A DNA stretch of 64,000 nt from an uncultured Hyphomonas sp. (GCF_963677035.1 NZ_OY781472.1:682001-746000), one strand, 5' to 3'; counted from the first letter of the stretch, positions 50,069 through 59,769 are shown. Made by a program: numbers and translations. Notes: generated by a model from the letters alone, not told the origin.

Positions 50069-51343
50069 ATGACCATACCCGCCCATATCGCCGACGCCGT
50101 TGTTGACCCGAAGGCCTATGCCGACTGGGACCGGTCGCACGAAGCCTTTGCCTGGCTGCGCAAGAACGCGCCGCTGGATGTCGCCGAGATCGAAGGGTTC
50201 GACCCGTTCTGGGTGGTCAGCAAACATGCCGACATCCAGGCCATCGAGAAGCAGAACGACCTCTTCCATAATGAAGACCGCTCCGCGACGCTGACCAATA
50301 TCGAGACGGACAAGAAAGTCCGCGAGATGATGGGCGGCTCGCCCAATTTGCTCCGCTCCCTCGTCCAGATGGATAATCCGGACCACATGCAGTACCGCCG
50401 CCTGACGCAGGCCTGGTTCATGCCGCAGAACCTCCGCAAGCTGGAAGACCGCATCCGCGAGATCGCCCGCGGCTTCATCGACAAGATGGCCGACAAGGGC
50501 ACCGAGTGCGACTTCGCCCGTGATGTTGCCTTCCTCTATCCGCTGCACGTCATCATGGAAGTGCTGGGCGTGCCGGAGATTGACGAACCGCGCATGCTGA
50601 AGCTGACACAGGAATTGTTCGGCGCGCAGGATCCGGAAGTGAACCGCTCGGGCGCGGAAGTCACCGACTCCGATACCGGCCTCGCCAACATCCAGGCCAC
50701 GGTCGCGGACTTCTTCACCTATTTCGTGGAGATGACCGAAGACCGCCGCAAGAATCCGCGCGAGGACCTCGCCAGCGTGATCGCCAATGGCGAAGTCTAT
50801 GGCAAACCGCTCGGCCACCTCGAAGCCATGTCATATTATATTATCGCCGCGACGGCCGGACATGACACGACCTCCAACACGACCGGTGGCGCACTCTGGG
50901 CCCTGGCCGAGAACCAGGACCAGTTCCGTAAACTGAAAGACGATCTCTCGCTGATCCCGTCCATGGTGGAAGAATCCATCCGCTGGGAAACGCCGGTGAA
51001 GCACTTCATGCGCACGGCGACCGCCGACACGGAGGTCCACGGCAAGCAGATCAAGAAGAATGACTGGCTGTTCCTGGCTTACCCGTCCGGCAACCGCGAC
51101 GAGGACGTGTTCGACGATCCTTACAGCTTCCGGATCGACCGTTCGCCCAACAAGCATGTCGCCTTCGGCTATGGCGCGCACGTCTGCCTCGGCCAGCACC
51201 TCGGCCGGATGGAAATGCGCATCCTGTGGGAAGAACTGCTGCCGCGCCTTCAGTCGGTCGAACTGAACGGCACCCCGACGCGGGTTCAGGCGAACTTTGT
51301 GAGTGGGCCGAAGTCGATCCCGATCAAGTTCAAAATGACGTAA
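50069..51343 (+). CDS. cytochrome P450
   Basis: A 424-residue soluble bacterial P450. The I-helix motif is ATAGHDTTSNTTGGALWALA (near 266), the K-helix ExxR is ESIRWETPVKHFMR (near 300), and the haem loop is FGYGAHVCLGQHLGRMEM with Cys373. The sequence style resembles the CYP108/terpenoid-steroid group, but the substrate cannot be assigned. The start follows CGGAGGACCCC. A TetR gene is divergent and a rubredoxin gene lies beyond it. Confidence 0.93.
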   Translation: MTIPAHIADAVVDPKAYADWDRSHEAFAWLRKNAPLDVAEIEGFDPFWVVSKHADIQAIEKQNDLFHNEDRSATLTNIETDKKVREMMGGSPNLLRSLVQMDNPDHMQYRRLTQAWFMPQNLRKLEDRIREIARGFIDKMADKGTECDFARDVAFLYPLHVIMEVLGVPEIDEPRMLKLTQELFGAQDPEVNRSGAEVTDSDTGLANIQATVADFFTYFVEMTEDRRKNPREDLASVIANGEVYGKPLGHLEAMSYYIIAATAGHDTTSNTTGGALWALAENQDQFRKLKDDLSLIPSMVEESIRWETPVKHFMRTATADTEVHGKQIKKNDWLFLAYPSGNRDEDVFDDPYSFRIDRSPNKHVAFGYGAHVCLGQHLGRMEMRILWEELLPRLQSVELNGTPTRVQANFVSGPKSIPIKFKMT

Positions 51344-51413
51344 AGCCCCAGCACCTGCGGCGCCCGTGAAGGCGCTTTGTGTGAGTCTGGTTTTTTTGAG
51401 GTCAGGGTTGGCT

Positions 51414-51848
51414 TCAGGTTTCCGGCAGGGGCAAGCGCGAGCCCCTTCTCCCTTGGGAGAAGGGGGTGGGGATGAGGGGCCGCGAAGTTTCTGCAAGTAT
51501 TGTGTGTGCGGATAGGGCGTCGCCCCTCACCCCTACCCCTCTCCCGAGGGAGAGGGAGAGCGTGCGGAGATAAGTAGGCATGGCCGCACGCCCGTCGCAC
51601 GCGGCGGCGAGACGGTCGGAGGAATATGCGGTGCTGTTCAGGATGGCGTGCTCTTTCTTCTGCCCCGGCATCCACTCAATCCTGACCAGATAGACGCGGA
51701 GATTGTCCGTCACGCTCCAGCGATACACGACGCCGCGCCCATAGGCGGCCCGGATCTGCGCGCGCAGCATCAGCACCTGGACCCAGATCAGGGGCCAGAG
51801 CCATCTAAGTTGCGGCGGAAACCAGGCAGGCGGGTGAAAGAGTGACAT
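51414..51848 (-). CDS. hypothetical protein with repeat-derived tail
   Basis: Residues 1-95 look like a real small protein with an N-terminal hydrophobic stretch (LRWLWPLIWVQVLMLRAQIR) and a beta-like RVYLVRIEWMPGQKK segment. The rest of the frame, about 50 residues, is read from two GC-rich hairpins at 51435-51560 and is probably not original coding sequence. The gene may have been extended or truncated by repeat insertion. No family recognised. Confidence 0.45.
   Translation of the reverse strand: MSLFHPPAWFPPQLRWLWPLIWVQVLMLRAQIRAAYGRGVVYRWSVTDNLRVYLVRIEWMPGQKKEHAILNSTAYSSDRLAAACDGRAAMPTYLRTLSLSLGRGVGVRGDALSAHTILAETSRPLIPTPFSQGRRGSRLPLPET
51435..51565. repeat. two GC-rich hairpins of the CCCTCTCCC type
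   Basis: CCCCTTCTCCCTTGGGAGAA with GGGGGTGGGG (51442-51471) and CCCCTCTCCCGAGGGAGAGG (51536-51555) are strong stem-loops separated by unrelated bases. Similar words occur inside the rnpB gene near 18943-18965. Confidence 0.6.
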
Positions 51849-52326
51849 GGCGGGCAATATACGTCAGGCCACGGAGGTGTCGGATAAGTTTGTTTTCCCG
51901 GCAATGATTGCAGCAGGAAGGGGCGCTTCAGGTGTGGGATAACTTTCCAGAACGCGTCATCCCCGACCGCGCAGCGGTCTGGGGATCCATCTCCGAACGG
52001 GACCCCGGGAACGTCATATCATGACGCACTTGCCGCGACGTTCCGGGATGGGCACCCGGATGGCCGTTGGCCATCGGGCGTGACGCGTGTGGGGCGTAAG
52101 GCGAGCCCGCGCCCGTGCTTCGACTTCGCCCAGCATGAGCGCTTCGAGGGTACAGGAAAGAACAGGGCTCATCCTGAGCCAGGTCGAAGGATGAACAGCA
52201 AAGAGAAAAGGTCCCGGATATTTGCTTCGCAAATTCCGGGATGACAGGGGCGTGCTTGGGGTGACTGGCGGAGGACGAAATATGTCTACGCCATGATCAC
52301 GCATGACTGCCCATGACTATACCGGA
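51849..52326. repeat. intergenic cluster of dispersed hairpins and repeats
   Basis: No gene is seen. The region holds a TCCCCGACCGC-type hairpin near 51960-51992, GACGTTCCGGGATG-type words, a copy of the CGACTTCGCCCAGCATGAGC element at 52115-52140, another at 52169-52193 (CTCATCCTGAGCCAGGTCGA), a CCCGGATATTTGCTTCGCAA hairpin with ATTCCGGG at 52211-52240, and a partial copy of the 16.3/17.0 kb direct repeat at 52301-52333 (GCATGACTGCCCATGACTAT). Confidence 0.65.
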
Positions 52327-53703
52327 CTATAAAAGACCAACGGCGCCCATCGCGTCAGCCTGCCGCTTCGCGACGGCCTCAACCGAGAAGCCTTCGAGGC
52401 TTTCTTCGAACAGGCGGCAATAGTTGAGTTCCGCGCCGAGCCTCAGATAGGCGGCGCCGAGGCCGATGGCGGCGCGGTCCATGAAGACGAATTCGCGCGG
52501 GATCTTCACCGGCCCCTTCTCTTTCAGGAGCTTCCGGACGGCGAAGGCTTCCTTGCGGCCATACTCCGCGGAGGTCACGCCATCGGCGACGGAGCGCACA
52601 CGGTCGTCCAGCAACGGGCCATAGATAAAGCCCGCCCAGATATTCAGCACTTCGACCAGGTCTTTCGACAGGCCCTCAAAGCCCCATTTCTCGTAAGCGG
52701 CATAGGTCGCGTCGAAATCGTCCTTCTGGAGGGCGCGATAGAGATCGACCACGCCTTCGACGAAGACCGGCGGGAAAATGCGGATACAGCCAAAGTCGAG
52801 CAGATTGAGACCGGTCCCCTCCCCGGTCACCTGATAATTGCCGAGATGCGGGTCGCCATGGATCACGGCATAGGTGTTCATCGGGCCCCACCAGGTCCAG
52901 AACAGCATTTCGGCGATATGGTTGCGTGTCTCCTGCGGCGCGTCCTCGAAGGCCGTGAGGCGCTCGCCGCTCAGCCAGGTCATGGTGAGGAGGCGCGGCG
53001 TGGAGAGGTCCTCCACCGGTTCGGGCACCTGCACGAAGTCCTTCTCCGCCAGCATGCGCGCATAGAGTTCCATGTGTTTGGCCTCGCGGGCGTAATCGAG
53101 CTCCTCGCGCAGGCGGTCGGTAATCTCCTCCACCATCGCGGTCGGGTCGATCGAGCCGTCCATGCGCTTGAAGAGGCCGAGCACGGTCTTCAGCTGGCCG
53201 ACATCGCTCTCCACGGCGCTGGCCATGTCCGGATATTGCAGCTTGCAGGCGACCTTGCGGCCGTCATGCAGCGTTGCGGCATGGACCTGGCCGAGGGAGG
53301 CGGCGTGAGAGGCCTCATGGCCGAAGTCTGCGAACCGGCTCTGCCAGTCCGCGCCAAGCTCCGCCCGCATGCGGCGGCGCACGAAGGGCCAGCCCATGGC
53401 CGGGGCCTCGGCCTGCAGCTGGGCGAGTTCGGCGGCGTATTTCTCGGGCAGCAGGTCCGGCACGGTGGACAGCATCTGCGCCACCTTCATCAGCGGGCCT
53501 TTCGACTTGCCGAGCGCGGCGGCCAGCGCCTTTGCGATCTTCTCATCGCCCTGATCGCCGCCAAACAGGCTCTGCGCGGCGAAGGTCAGCCCTGCCCCGG
53601 AAAGATTCGCGCCGACTTTCGCCGTGCGGGTCAGCCGCCCGGCGAGGCGGTTGCGTTCAGGATCGGAAGGTGGGCCGCCAGACGGGCCGGATGTGTCGCT
53701 CAT
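52327..53703 (-). CDS. AarF/ABC1/UbiB family kinase-like protein
   Basis: A 458-residue ABC1-type protein. The ATP-binding region has KSKGPLMKVAQMLSTVPDLL (KxGQ-like, near 65), HEASHAASLGQVHAATLHDG (A-rich loop, near 130), VACKLQYPDMA (Lys) and VIHGDPHLGNYQV with LNLLDFG (catalytic and DFG-like). There is no C-terminal membrane helix, unlike E. coli UbiB. It may aid ubiquinone synthesis. The start at 53703 excludes a non-homologous 75-residue tail. Confidence 0.9.
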   Translation of the reverse strand: MSDTSGPSGGPPSDPERNRLAGRLTRTAKVGANLSGAGLTFAAQSLFGGDQGDEKIAKALAAALGKSKGPLMKVAQMLSTVPDLLPEKYAAELAQLQAEAPAMGWPFVRRRMRAELGADWQSRFADFGHEASHAASLGQVHAATLHDGRKVACKLQYPDMASAVESDVGQLKTVLGLFKRMDGSIDPTAMVEEITDRLREELDYAREAKHMELYARMLAEKDFVQVPEPVEDLSTPRLLTMTWLSGERLTAFEDAPQETRNHIAEMLFWTWWGPMNTYAVIHGDPHLGNYQVTGEGTGLNLLDFGCIRIFPPVFVEGVVDLYRALQKDDFDATYAAYEKWGFEGLSKDLVEVLNIWAGFIYGPLLDDRVRSVADGVTSAEYGRKEAFAVRKLLKEKGPVKIPREFVFMDRAAIGLGAAYLRLGAELNYCRLFEESLEGFSVEAVAKRQADAMGAVGLL

Positions 53704-53987
53704 GTCCTTTATATAGAGTGTCAGGGGGACTGGCACAGGGTTTGCGGCGCCGCAGGCCAGAATGCCGCCCCAGACAGCTTTCTGTCCCCATGGGGTGACA
53801 AGCCGATCCAGCGGCGTTATAGCGCGCCCCTCGAATTCATGACCGGCCCGTAATGTACGGTTAACCACACGAGGTACCCGCCGGCCCGTCCGGCCATGCC
53901 AATCCCTTCTTAACCAAGATATCATCATACTGGGCCCCTGTGCTGTCCCATGGACAGTTTTGCGGCCAAAGAAAGGATACCCTTTCC

Positions 53988-54770
53988 ATGCCCTACGATA
54001 CGCTTCTTACAGAGTTTGACGAGGATACCGGCGTTGCGGTGATCCAGATGAACCGCCCGGACGCGCTGAATGCGCTGTCCGAAGACATGATGAACGACCT
54101 GACCAGCGCGCTCGACCGCTGCGACAAGGAAGACAAGGTCGGCTGTGTCATCCTGACCGGCACGAAAAAGGCCTTCTCCGGCGGCGCAGACATCAAGGAA
54201 ATCAAGGACAAGACCTTCCCGGAGTCCTATTATGAGGACTTTATCTCCCGGAACTGGGAGCGGACGGCCCGCCTGCGCAAGCCAATCATCGCGGCTGTGG
54301 CGGGCTATGCCGTCGGCGGGGGCTGCGAACTGGCCCTGATGTGCGACATCATCCTGGCGGCCGACAATGCGAAATTCGGCCAGCCGGAAGTCCGTCTCGG
54401 CGTGATGCCCGGTGCAGGCGGCACGCAGCGCCTCACCCGGGCCATCGGCAAGTCGAAAACGATGGAACTCTGCCTCACCGGCCGCCTGATGGACGCTGGC
54501 GAAGCCGAACGGTTCGGGCTGGTCAGCCGGGTCGTGAAGGCCGAAGACCTGATGGATGAGGCCCGCAGCCTGGCCCGTACCATCGCTTCCATGCCCATGG
54601 CGGGCGCGATGATGACCAAGGAAGCGGTGAATTATGCCTACGAGACCCCGCTCTCGCAGGGCATCCAGTTCGAACGGCGCCTCTTTCAGTCCCTTTTCTC
54701 GACCTCGGACCAGAAAGAGGGCATGGCGGCCTATGTTGAGAAACGGGCCGCTCATTTCCGCGACAAGTAA
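53988..54770 (+). CDS. enoyl-CoA hydratase
   Basis: A 260-residue crotonase with both catalytic glutamates: Glu114 in VGGGCELALMCD and Glu134 in FGQPEVRLGVMPGAGG. Oxyanion-hole segments AFSGGADIKE (near 62) and AGYAVGGGCE (near 105) are present. It hydrates trans-2-enoyl-CoA in fatty-acid degradation. The start at 53988 follows GAAAGGATACCC and gives the family length. It is distinct from the crotonase at 1.9 kb, which lacks the second glutamate. Confidence 0.93.
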   Translation: MPYDTLLTEFDEDTGVAVIQMNRPDALNALSEDMMNDLTSALDRCDKEDKVGCVILTGTKKAFSGGADIKEIKDKTFPESYYEDFISRNWERTARLRKPIIAAVAGYAVGGGCELALMCDIILAADNAKFGQPEVRLGVMPGAGGTQRLTRAIGKSKTMELCLTGRLMDAGEAERFGLVSRVVKAEDLMDEARSLARTIASMPMAGAMMTKEAVNYAYETPLSQGIQFERRLFQSLFSTSDQKEGMAAYVEKRAAHFRDK

Positions 54771-54896
54771 CAATCAAGGACGGCCAGATGCATTTTTCCC
54801 GCCTCGGACGGGACTCTCCGGTTGACGCCCAACCGGCCTTTATGTATCTCCGCGCCTTCAGCCTGAGGGTCGCCCCTCGGGCAACAGGAGTTTGAT

Positions 54897-55160
54897 ATGG
54901 CTAATACCCGTTCCGCCAAGAAAATGGTCCGCAAGATCGAGCGGCGCACTGAGGTCAACAAGGCCCGGCGTTCGCGCGTGCGCACATTCGTCCGTCAGGT
55001 CGAAGAAGCCATTGCCTCGGGCGACAAGACCGCTGCCGCAGATGCGCTCAAGGCTGCCCAGCCTGAGCTGATGCGTGCCGTCACCAAAGGCGTCATGCAC
55101 AAGAACACATCTTCGCGCAAAGTCTCGCGCCTGGCTGCCCGTGTGAAGTCGATGGCCTGA
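54897..55160 (+). CDS. rpsT: 30S ribosomal protein S20
   Basis: An 87-residue, very basic helical protein: [20 protein letters not shown] and [20 protein letters not shown], then [20 protein letters not shown]. Length and motifs match bS20. GGGCAACAGGAG precedes the ATG. A strong terminator follows, and dnaA lies downstream, as in many alphaproteobacteria. Confidence 0.97.
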   Translation: MANTRSAKKMVRKIERRTEVNKARRSRVRTFVRQVEEAIASGDKTAAADALKAAQPELMRAVTKGVMHKNTSSRKVSRLAARVKSMA

Positions 55161-55205
55161 GGCCAGACGCTTTAAGAACTCGGGCCGGACCACCGGCAAG
55201 AAACA

Positions 55206-55236
55206 AACCCGCCCGGCGCATCGCCCGGCGGGTTTT
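55206..55236 (+). terminator. intrinsic terminator of rpsT
   Basis: AACCCGCCCGGCGC faces GCCCGGCGGGTT, followed by TTTTTT. It begins about 45 bases after the rpsT stop. Confidence 0.85.
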
Positions 55237-55240
55237 TTCA

Positions 55241-55783
55241 TGGCCGGAATTTACGTTTCGCGTTTAATGTCCCCACGCCCAATTCATGGCCAGCACCTGC
55301 CCGATAGTGTGTCACAGATATGATCGTACAACCTACAGAAATGCAATTTTGCAAATCTCCTCACCCCTTCCCTGCACGAATGTGCAATCAGGACGCGAGA
55401 TCAAAACCGTTCCAAAATATTTCCTGATTTTGAGGCGAATTTCACAGCCTATTTCCACAGGTACGTGTTGACAGAACAAACGTGAACTTTAGTGCGCAAA
55501 AGCTCACTTCAAAAAAAATACATGCTTCGCAGAAAGCAAAAAACCATTGAGCCATATAGGTTTTTTTCGCCTCACAAGGGTGCTGTGGAAAGAGTCAACA
55601 CGCCAATCACGGCTACAGACCAAAAGATGCACTTGTGTTTGAAAGCGCCGGTCGGTACTTTGAATTCACCAACGATAAACATCCCTGCACGGAGTATTTT
55701 CGGGGCCGGTTTCGGGTGACTGGACAGGGGTGTTGCGTGCCGGTTTGGTGGCTGTAACAGATAACAAAAAAATGGGGCTCGGC
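55241..55783 (+). other. 540-bp dnaA upstream region, candidate origin/promoter
   Basis: The region is AT-rich compared with both neighbours and has no convincing gene. TTGACA at 55468-55473 is a candidate -35 box. ATTTCCACA (55451-55459) and, on the other strand, CTTTCCACA (55584-55592) resemble weak DnaA boxes (consensus TTATNCACA). An A-rich run lies near 55509-55517 and a T-rich run near 55561-55567. Replication-origin function is possible but not established; alphaproteobacterial origins often lie elsewhere. Confidence 0.35.
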
Positions 55784-57277
55784 ATGGACCGAAACAGACT
55801 CTTTGACACTCCAGCCAGCGTAGATTCAAAAACCAACAAGAAGATCTCCAGCCTTCCCGGCCAGGCCATCTGGCAGGCCGTTCGGGAACATCTGAGGGAG
55901 GTCCTCTCCACGGCGGATTTCGAGCGCTGGATCACCGATCTGAAGATGATCGCTGAAGTTGACGGCAAGACCGTCATCGCCGCGCGGGACCGCCTTTCCT
56001 ATGATCGTGTGTCTGCGGATCACCGTCATATCGTCCAGCGTATCTGGAAGGAGCATGACGATGCCCGGCGCGATATCCGGCTGGTCTGCTGGAAGGACGC
56101 CGGCGCTGAGCTGCGCGCGATCGTCGAGGATCCGTGGGCCGAAGCGGAGCCGGAAGTGGCTGCGGGCGGCGCAGGCAGCGGATCCGGCGGCAGTGATGGC
56201 GAGACACCGGCCAACGGGCCGCGTCCCTCCTCCGGCGCACCGGAAATGACGTTCGGCACGCTGGTGACCGGAAAATCGAACGCGATTTCCGTGGAACTGG
56301 CCAAACGCGTGGCCGATGGCCAGCCGGTCGGGACACAGGTTCACCTGATCTCCGGCCCGCAGGGCACCGGCAAGACCCACACGCTGCTGGCGCTGCGCAC
56401 CCGCGCGATGGAAACCAATGCGGACGCCACGGTCGTGTACCTGACGGCAGAGGAATTCCTCTCCGCCTATACGGACGGCGTGAAGGCCAAGGACACAAGC
56501 GCCCTGAAAAAGCGCCTGCGCTCTGCAAGCATTCTGCTGATCGACGATCTGCACCGCATCTCCGGCAAGCCCGGCACCGAGACCGAGCTGTTCCAGAACA
56601 TCCGGGAAGTCACCGGACAGGGCGGCAATGTCGTCCTCGCCGGAGACAAGACGCCGGGCGAGCTGGCGGGTTTCTCCCCGCGGATGATGAGTGAGCTGAA
56701 AGGCGCCACCGTGGTTGAGGTGGAACTGCCGGACGAAGACATGCGGCGCGAGATCATCCGCCGCCTGGCCCGTCACATCGCGCAGGCCCATCCGGACTTC
56801 CTGCTGGACGAGGCACTGATCGAGCGGATCCATACCGGCATCCGCGGCCCTGGCCGGGAACTGACCGGCGCGGTCTGGAACCTCTTCACCGAGGCAGGCT
56901 TCGGCACGATGGCGCCGACATCCGACATGCTGGAACGGGTCATCCGCCGCATGGAAGGCGAAGTGCGCGCGCCGACGATCGAACTGGTGAAAAAGGCGAC
57001 GATGAAAGTCTTCAACGTGTCGAAGGCAGATCTCGAAAGCCCGTCCAAAGCCCGGTCCGTCGTGTATCCGCGCCAGATCGCCATGTATCTGTGCCGGGAG
57101 CAGACCCATAAGTCCTTCCCGCAGATCGGGCGTGCCTTCGGGCGGCGTGACCACACGACCGTGCTCTATGCACACCGGAAGCTGACCAAGGCTCTGTCCA
57201 AGGATCCGGAACTGGCCGCCGACATCGCCCGCGTCGCTGCTGCGATCCTCGAACTGCAGGCCGCAGGCAACCATTAA
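55784..57277 (+). CDS. dnaA: chromosomal replication initiator protein DnaA (divergent)
   Basis: A 497-residue protein. Domain I is near 25-85. The AAA+ core has Walker [10 protein letters not shown] (near 191), Walker [14 protein letters not shown] (near 250) and the sensor-2 [10 protein letters not shown] block. Domain IV ends [20 protein letters not shown], the DnaA-box-binding signature. Several core positions differ from typical DnaA: sensor-1 reads LAGDK, and the box VII arginine finger (Arg285 in E. coli) aligns with Glu in [12 protein letters not shown]. Start 55784 follows GGGGCTCGGC; GTG 55730 and ATG 55772 are alternatives. Confidence 0.93.
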   Translation: MDRNRLFDTPASVDSKTNKKISSLPGQAIWQAVREHLREVLSTADFERWITDLKMIAEVDGKTVIAARDRLSYDRVSADHRHIVQRIWKEHDDARRDIRLVCWKDAGAELRAIVEDPWAEAEPEVAAGGAGSGSGGSDGETPANGPRPSSGAPEMTFGTLVTGKSNAISVELAKRVADGQPVGTQVHLISGPQGTGKTHTLLALRTRAMETNADATVVYLTAEEFLSAYTDGVKAKDTSALKKRLRSASILLIDDLHRISGKPGTETELFQNIREVTGQGGNVVLAGDKTPGELAGFSPRMMSELKGATVVEVELPDEDMRREIIRRLARHIAQAHPDFLLDEALIERIHTGIRGPGRELTGAVWNLFTEAGFGTMAPTSDMLERVIRRMEGEVRAPTIELVKKATMKVFNVSKADLESPSKARSVVYPRQIAMYLCREQTHKSFPQIGRAFGRRDHTTVLYAHRKLTKALSKDPELAADIARVAAAILELQAAGNH

Positions 57278-57341
57278 GCAACTGATTGAGCCAGGACCGC
57301 GATCAACGCTTGGCTTTTTCGTATGGATGTTTAAGTGTTCT

Positions 57342-57370
57342 CAGCCCGTTCCCTTCCCGGGAGCGGGCTG
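57342..57370 (+). terminator. hairpin between dnaA and dnaN
   Basis: CAGCCCGTTCCC (57342-57353) pairs with GGGAGCGGGCTG (57359-57370) with one G-T pair. No T tract follows, so it may be a partial terminator or an RNA-processing site. Confidence 0.45.
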
Positions 57371-57465
57371 ATTCCGTCGGCATGTCCTGGCGGGACAGAC
57401 CAGCAGACAGGCGCAACAGGGTTTAGCGGGCAGCGGCAGCGTTGCCCGGGATGGACGGAAACACG

Positions 57466-58587
57466 ATGAAACTGACGATCGAACGCGGCGACCTCCTCAA
57501 CGCACTCTCCCACGTTCAGAACGTGGTCGAGCGGCGCAACACGATTCCGATCCTGTCCAATGTCCTGCTGCAGGCCTCCGGCAGCGAATTGCGGCTGACC
57601 GCGACAGACCTCGACATCGAAGCGGTCGACAGCGCCCCGGCCAAGGTGGCCAGCGAAGGTGCCGTGACGGCCCCGGCCGGCACGCTGTTCGACGTGGTGC
57701 GCAAACTGCCTGCGGGCGCCGAAGTCGAGCTGGAGCTGCAGCCGGAGAACCAGCGCCTGTCGATCCAGGCCGGCCGCTCGCATTTCGAACTGCCCACTCT
57801 GCCCGCATCCGACTTCCAGACCATGACGACCGATGACAGCGCGATCAAATTCGCGCTCGACGCCAGAGATCTGGTCCGCCTCATCGACAAGACCCGTTTC
57901 GCGATCTCGACCGAGGAAACGCGCTATTATCTGAACGGTGTTTTCCTGCACACGACTGACGATGGCGACGGCAAGCCGGTGCTGCGCGCCGTGGCGACCG
58001 ACGGCCACCGTCTGGCGCTGGCCGAAGCCAAGGCACCGGACGGCTCTGCCGGCCTGGAAGGCGTGATCGTGCCGCGCAAGGCCGTGGGCGAAGCCCGCCG
58101 CCTGATCGACGGGCTGGATGGCCCGGTCGATATCGAAGTGTCCGATACGAAGATCATCGTCCGCGCCGGCCGCGCCACGCTGACCTCGAAACTGATCGAT
58201 GGGGCGTTCCCGGACTATGGCCGCGTCATTCCGAAGGGCAACACGCGCAAGCTGTCGATCGACAACAAGGCGTTCGAAGCCGCGGTGGACCGCGTGTCGA
58301 CCGTTTCGGCAGAGCGGTCGCGGTCTGTCAAACTGTCCCTGTCGGAAGGCAAGCTGGTCCTGGCGGTGAACCATGCCGAGACCGGCGCCGGTAACGAGGA
58401 ACTCGAAGCTGAGTATAGCGACGAACCGATGGAAATCGGCTTCAACGCCAAATACCTGCTCGACATCGCCGGCCAGATCGAAGCGCCGGACGCCGAATTC
58501 ATGTTCAATGACCCGGCCTCCCCCGCCCTCGTTCTGGACCCGTCCGACGACTCGGCCCGCTATGTGCTGATGCCGCTGCGCGTCTGA
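57466..58587 (+). CDS. dnaN: DNA polymerase III beta sliding clamp
   Basis: A 373-residue clamp with three repeated domains. MKLTIERGDLLNALSHVQNV starts domain 1; PAGTLFDVVRKLPAGAEVEL is near 67; YYLNGVFLH and ATDGHRLALAEAK (near 148-180) are in domain 2; and the C-terminus is YVLMPLRV, the usual MPMRL-type end. The start at 57466 follows GGACGGAAACACG. It encircles DNA for polymerase III. It lies between dnaA and recF, the classical order. Confidence 0.96.
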   Translation: MKLTIERGDLLNALSHVQNVVERRNTIPILSNVLLQASGSELRLTATDLDIEAVDSAPAKVASEGAVTAPAGTLFDVVRKLPAGAEVELELQPENQRLSIQAGRSHFELPTLPASDFQTMTTDDSAIKFALDARDLVRLIDKTRFAISTEETRYYLNGVFLHTTDDGDGKPVLRAVATDGHRLALAEAKAPDGSAGLEGVIVPRKAVGEARRLIDGLDGPVDIEVSDTKIIVRAGRATLTSKLIDGAFPDYGRVIPKGNTRKLSIDNKAFEAAVDRVSTVSAERSRSVKLSLSEGKLVLAVNHAETGAGNEELEAEYSDEPMEIGFNAKYLLDIAGQIEAPDAEFMFNDPASPALVLDPSDDSARYVLMPLRV

Positions 58588-58653
58588 TTTCCTGACACGG
58601 AGCCGCCAGCCTCCTGAGGATAAAGACGCCCCACGCTATGGCTGCCTGACGAC

Positions 58654-59769
58654 ATGACCGCCTTAACGAGACTGTCGCTCACGGATTTCCGCAATTATGC
58701 GTCCCTCACCCTGCTGCTGGATGGGCGGCATGTCTGCCTCTACGGCGCCAATGGCGCGGGCAAGACGAACCTTCTGGAAGCCGTCAGCCAGTTAGGGCCG
58801 GGCCGCGGCCTCAGGTCCGCCACCTTGCCGGACATGGCGCGCTCAGACTCTGCCGGCAGCTGGACCGTGGCGGCGTCCCTCGCCGATGAGCACAGGATCG
58901 GCGTGACGCTGGACAATTCCGGCGGCGGATCCAAACGCGTTGTGCGCCTCGACGGGGCGCCCTCCACGGCGACCGAACTGGCCGAAATTGTCCGCATCGT
59001 CTGGCTGACCCCGAACATGGACGGCGTCTTCCGCGGCAGTGCCAGCGACCGGCGGCGCTTCTACGACCGGCTGGTGCTGGCCCATACGCCGTCGCACGCC
59101 AGCGCGTCCAGCCGCTATGAACGGGCAATGCGTGAACGCAATGCTCTGCTGGAACGCGGCCATGTCGATCCGGCCTGGGCCGATGCGATCGAAACGCGCC
59201 TTGCCGAAAGCGGCGCCGAGATCGCGATCAATCGCGCGCATCTCATGGACGCCCTGCAGACCGCGATCGAGGCCCGGCCGGAAGGGCATTTTCCCAAGGC
59301 GGATATCGCCCTGGAAGGCGCCGCCGAACAGGCCGCCACGCGGGGCGACGACTTCAAGTCGATTTTCGAGATGCTGGCCGAGACCTGGCGCACCTCGCGC
59401 CGCCGCGACATGGCCGCCGGCCGCACGCTGGAAGGCCCGCACCGCTCTGACCTCGCCGTCATTCACCGCCCCACCGGCGCGCCGGCGAAAGACGCCTCCA
59501 CCGGCCAGCAGAAAGCCCTGCTGATCGGGCTGATCCTCGCCTCGGCCACCGCACTCAAGGCAGAGCGCGACGGGCCGCCGCCCCTGCTCCTGCTGGACGA
59601 GGCCGCCGCGCATCTGGACCCCGACAGGCGCGCCGCCCTGTTCGACGAGATCTGCGCCCTTGGCGGCCAGGCCTGGCTGACCGGCACGGAGAAATTCCTG
59701 TTCGACAGTTTCGGCGCCCGCGCCCAGGCCCTGCATGTGCAGGACGGCCGCGTGGTGGCGGAGGGTTAG
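58654..59769 (+). CDS. recF: DNA replication/repair protein RecF
   Basis: A 371-residue SMC-like ATPase. LSLTDFRNYASLTLLLDGRH starts the protein. Walker A is GANGAGKTN (31-39), RRFYDRLVL is near 130, and the C-terminal TGQQKALLIGLILASA and LLLLDEAAAHLDPDRR carry the signature and Walker B motifs. It loads RecA at gaps in post-replication repair. It follows dnaN with a 66-base gap. Confidence 0.95.
   Translation: MTALTRLSLTDFRNYASLTLLLDGRHVCLYGANGAGKTNLLEAVSQLGPGRGLRSATLPDMARSDSAGSWTVAASLADEHRIGVTLDNSGGGSKRVVRLDGAPSTATELAEIVRIVWLTPNMDGVFRGSASDRRRFYDRLVLAHTPSHASASSRYERAMRERNALLERGHVDPAWADAIETRLAESGAEIAINRAHLMDALQTAIEARPEGHFPKADIALEGAAEQAATRGDDFKSIFEMLAETWRTSRRRDMAAGRTLEGPHRSDLAVIHRPTGAPAKDASTGQQKALLIGLILASATALKAERDGPPPLLLLDEAAAHLDPDRRAALFDEICALGGQAWLTGTEKFLFDSFGARAQALHVQDGRVVAEG

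Noticed and set aside
55492..55719. 75-codon frame in the dnaA upstream region
   Set aside because: Composition is unlike the coding genes here, and it overlaps probable regulatory DNA. No family or conserved motif seen.
55826..57274. 482-codon open frame antisense to dnaA
   Set aside because: It lies wholly within dnaA, which has clear motifs. Long antisense frames are common in high-GC DNA.
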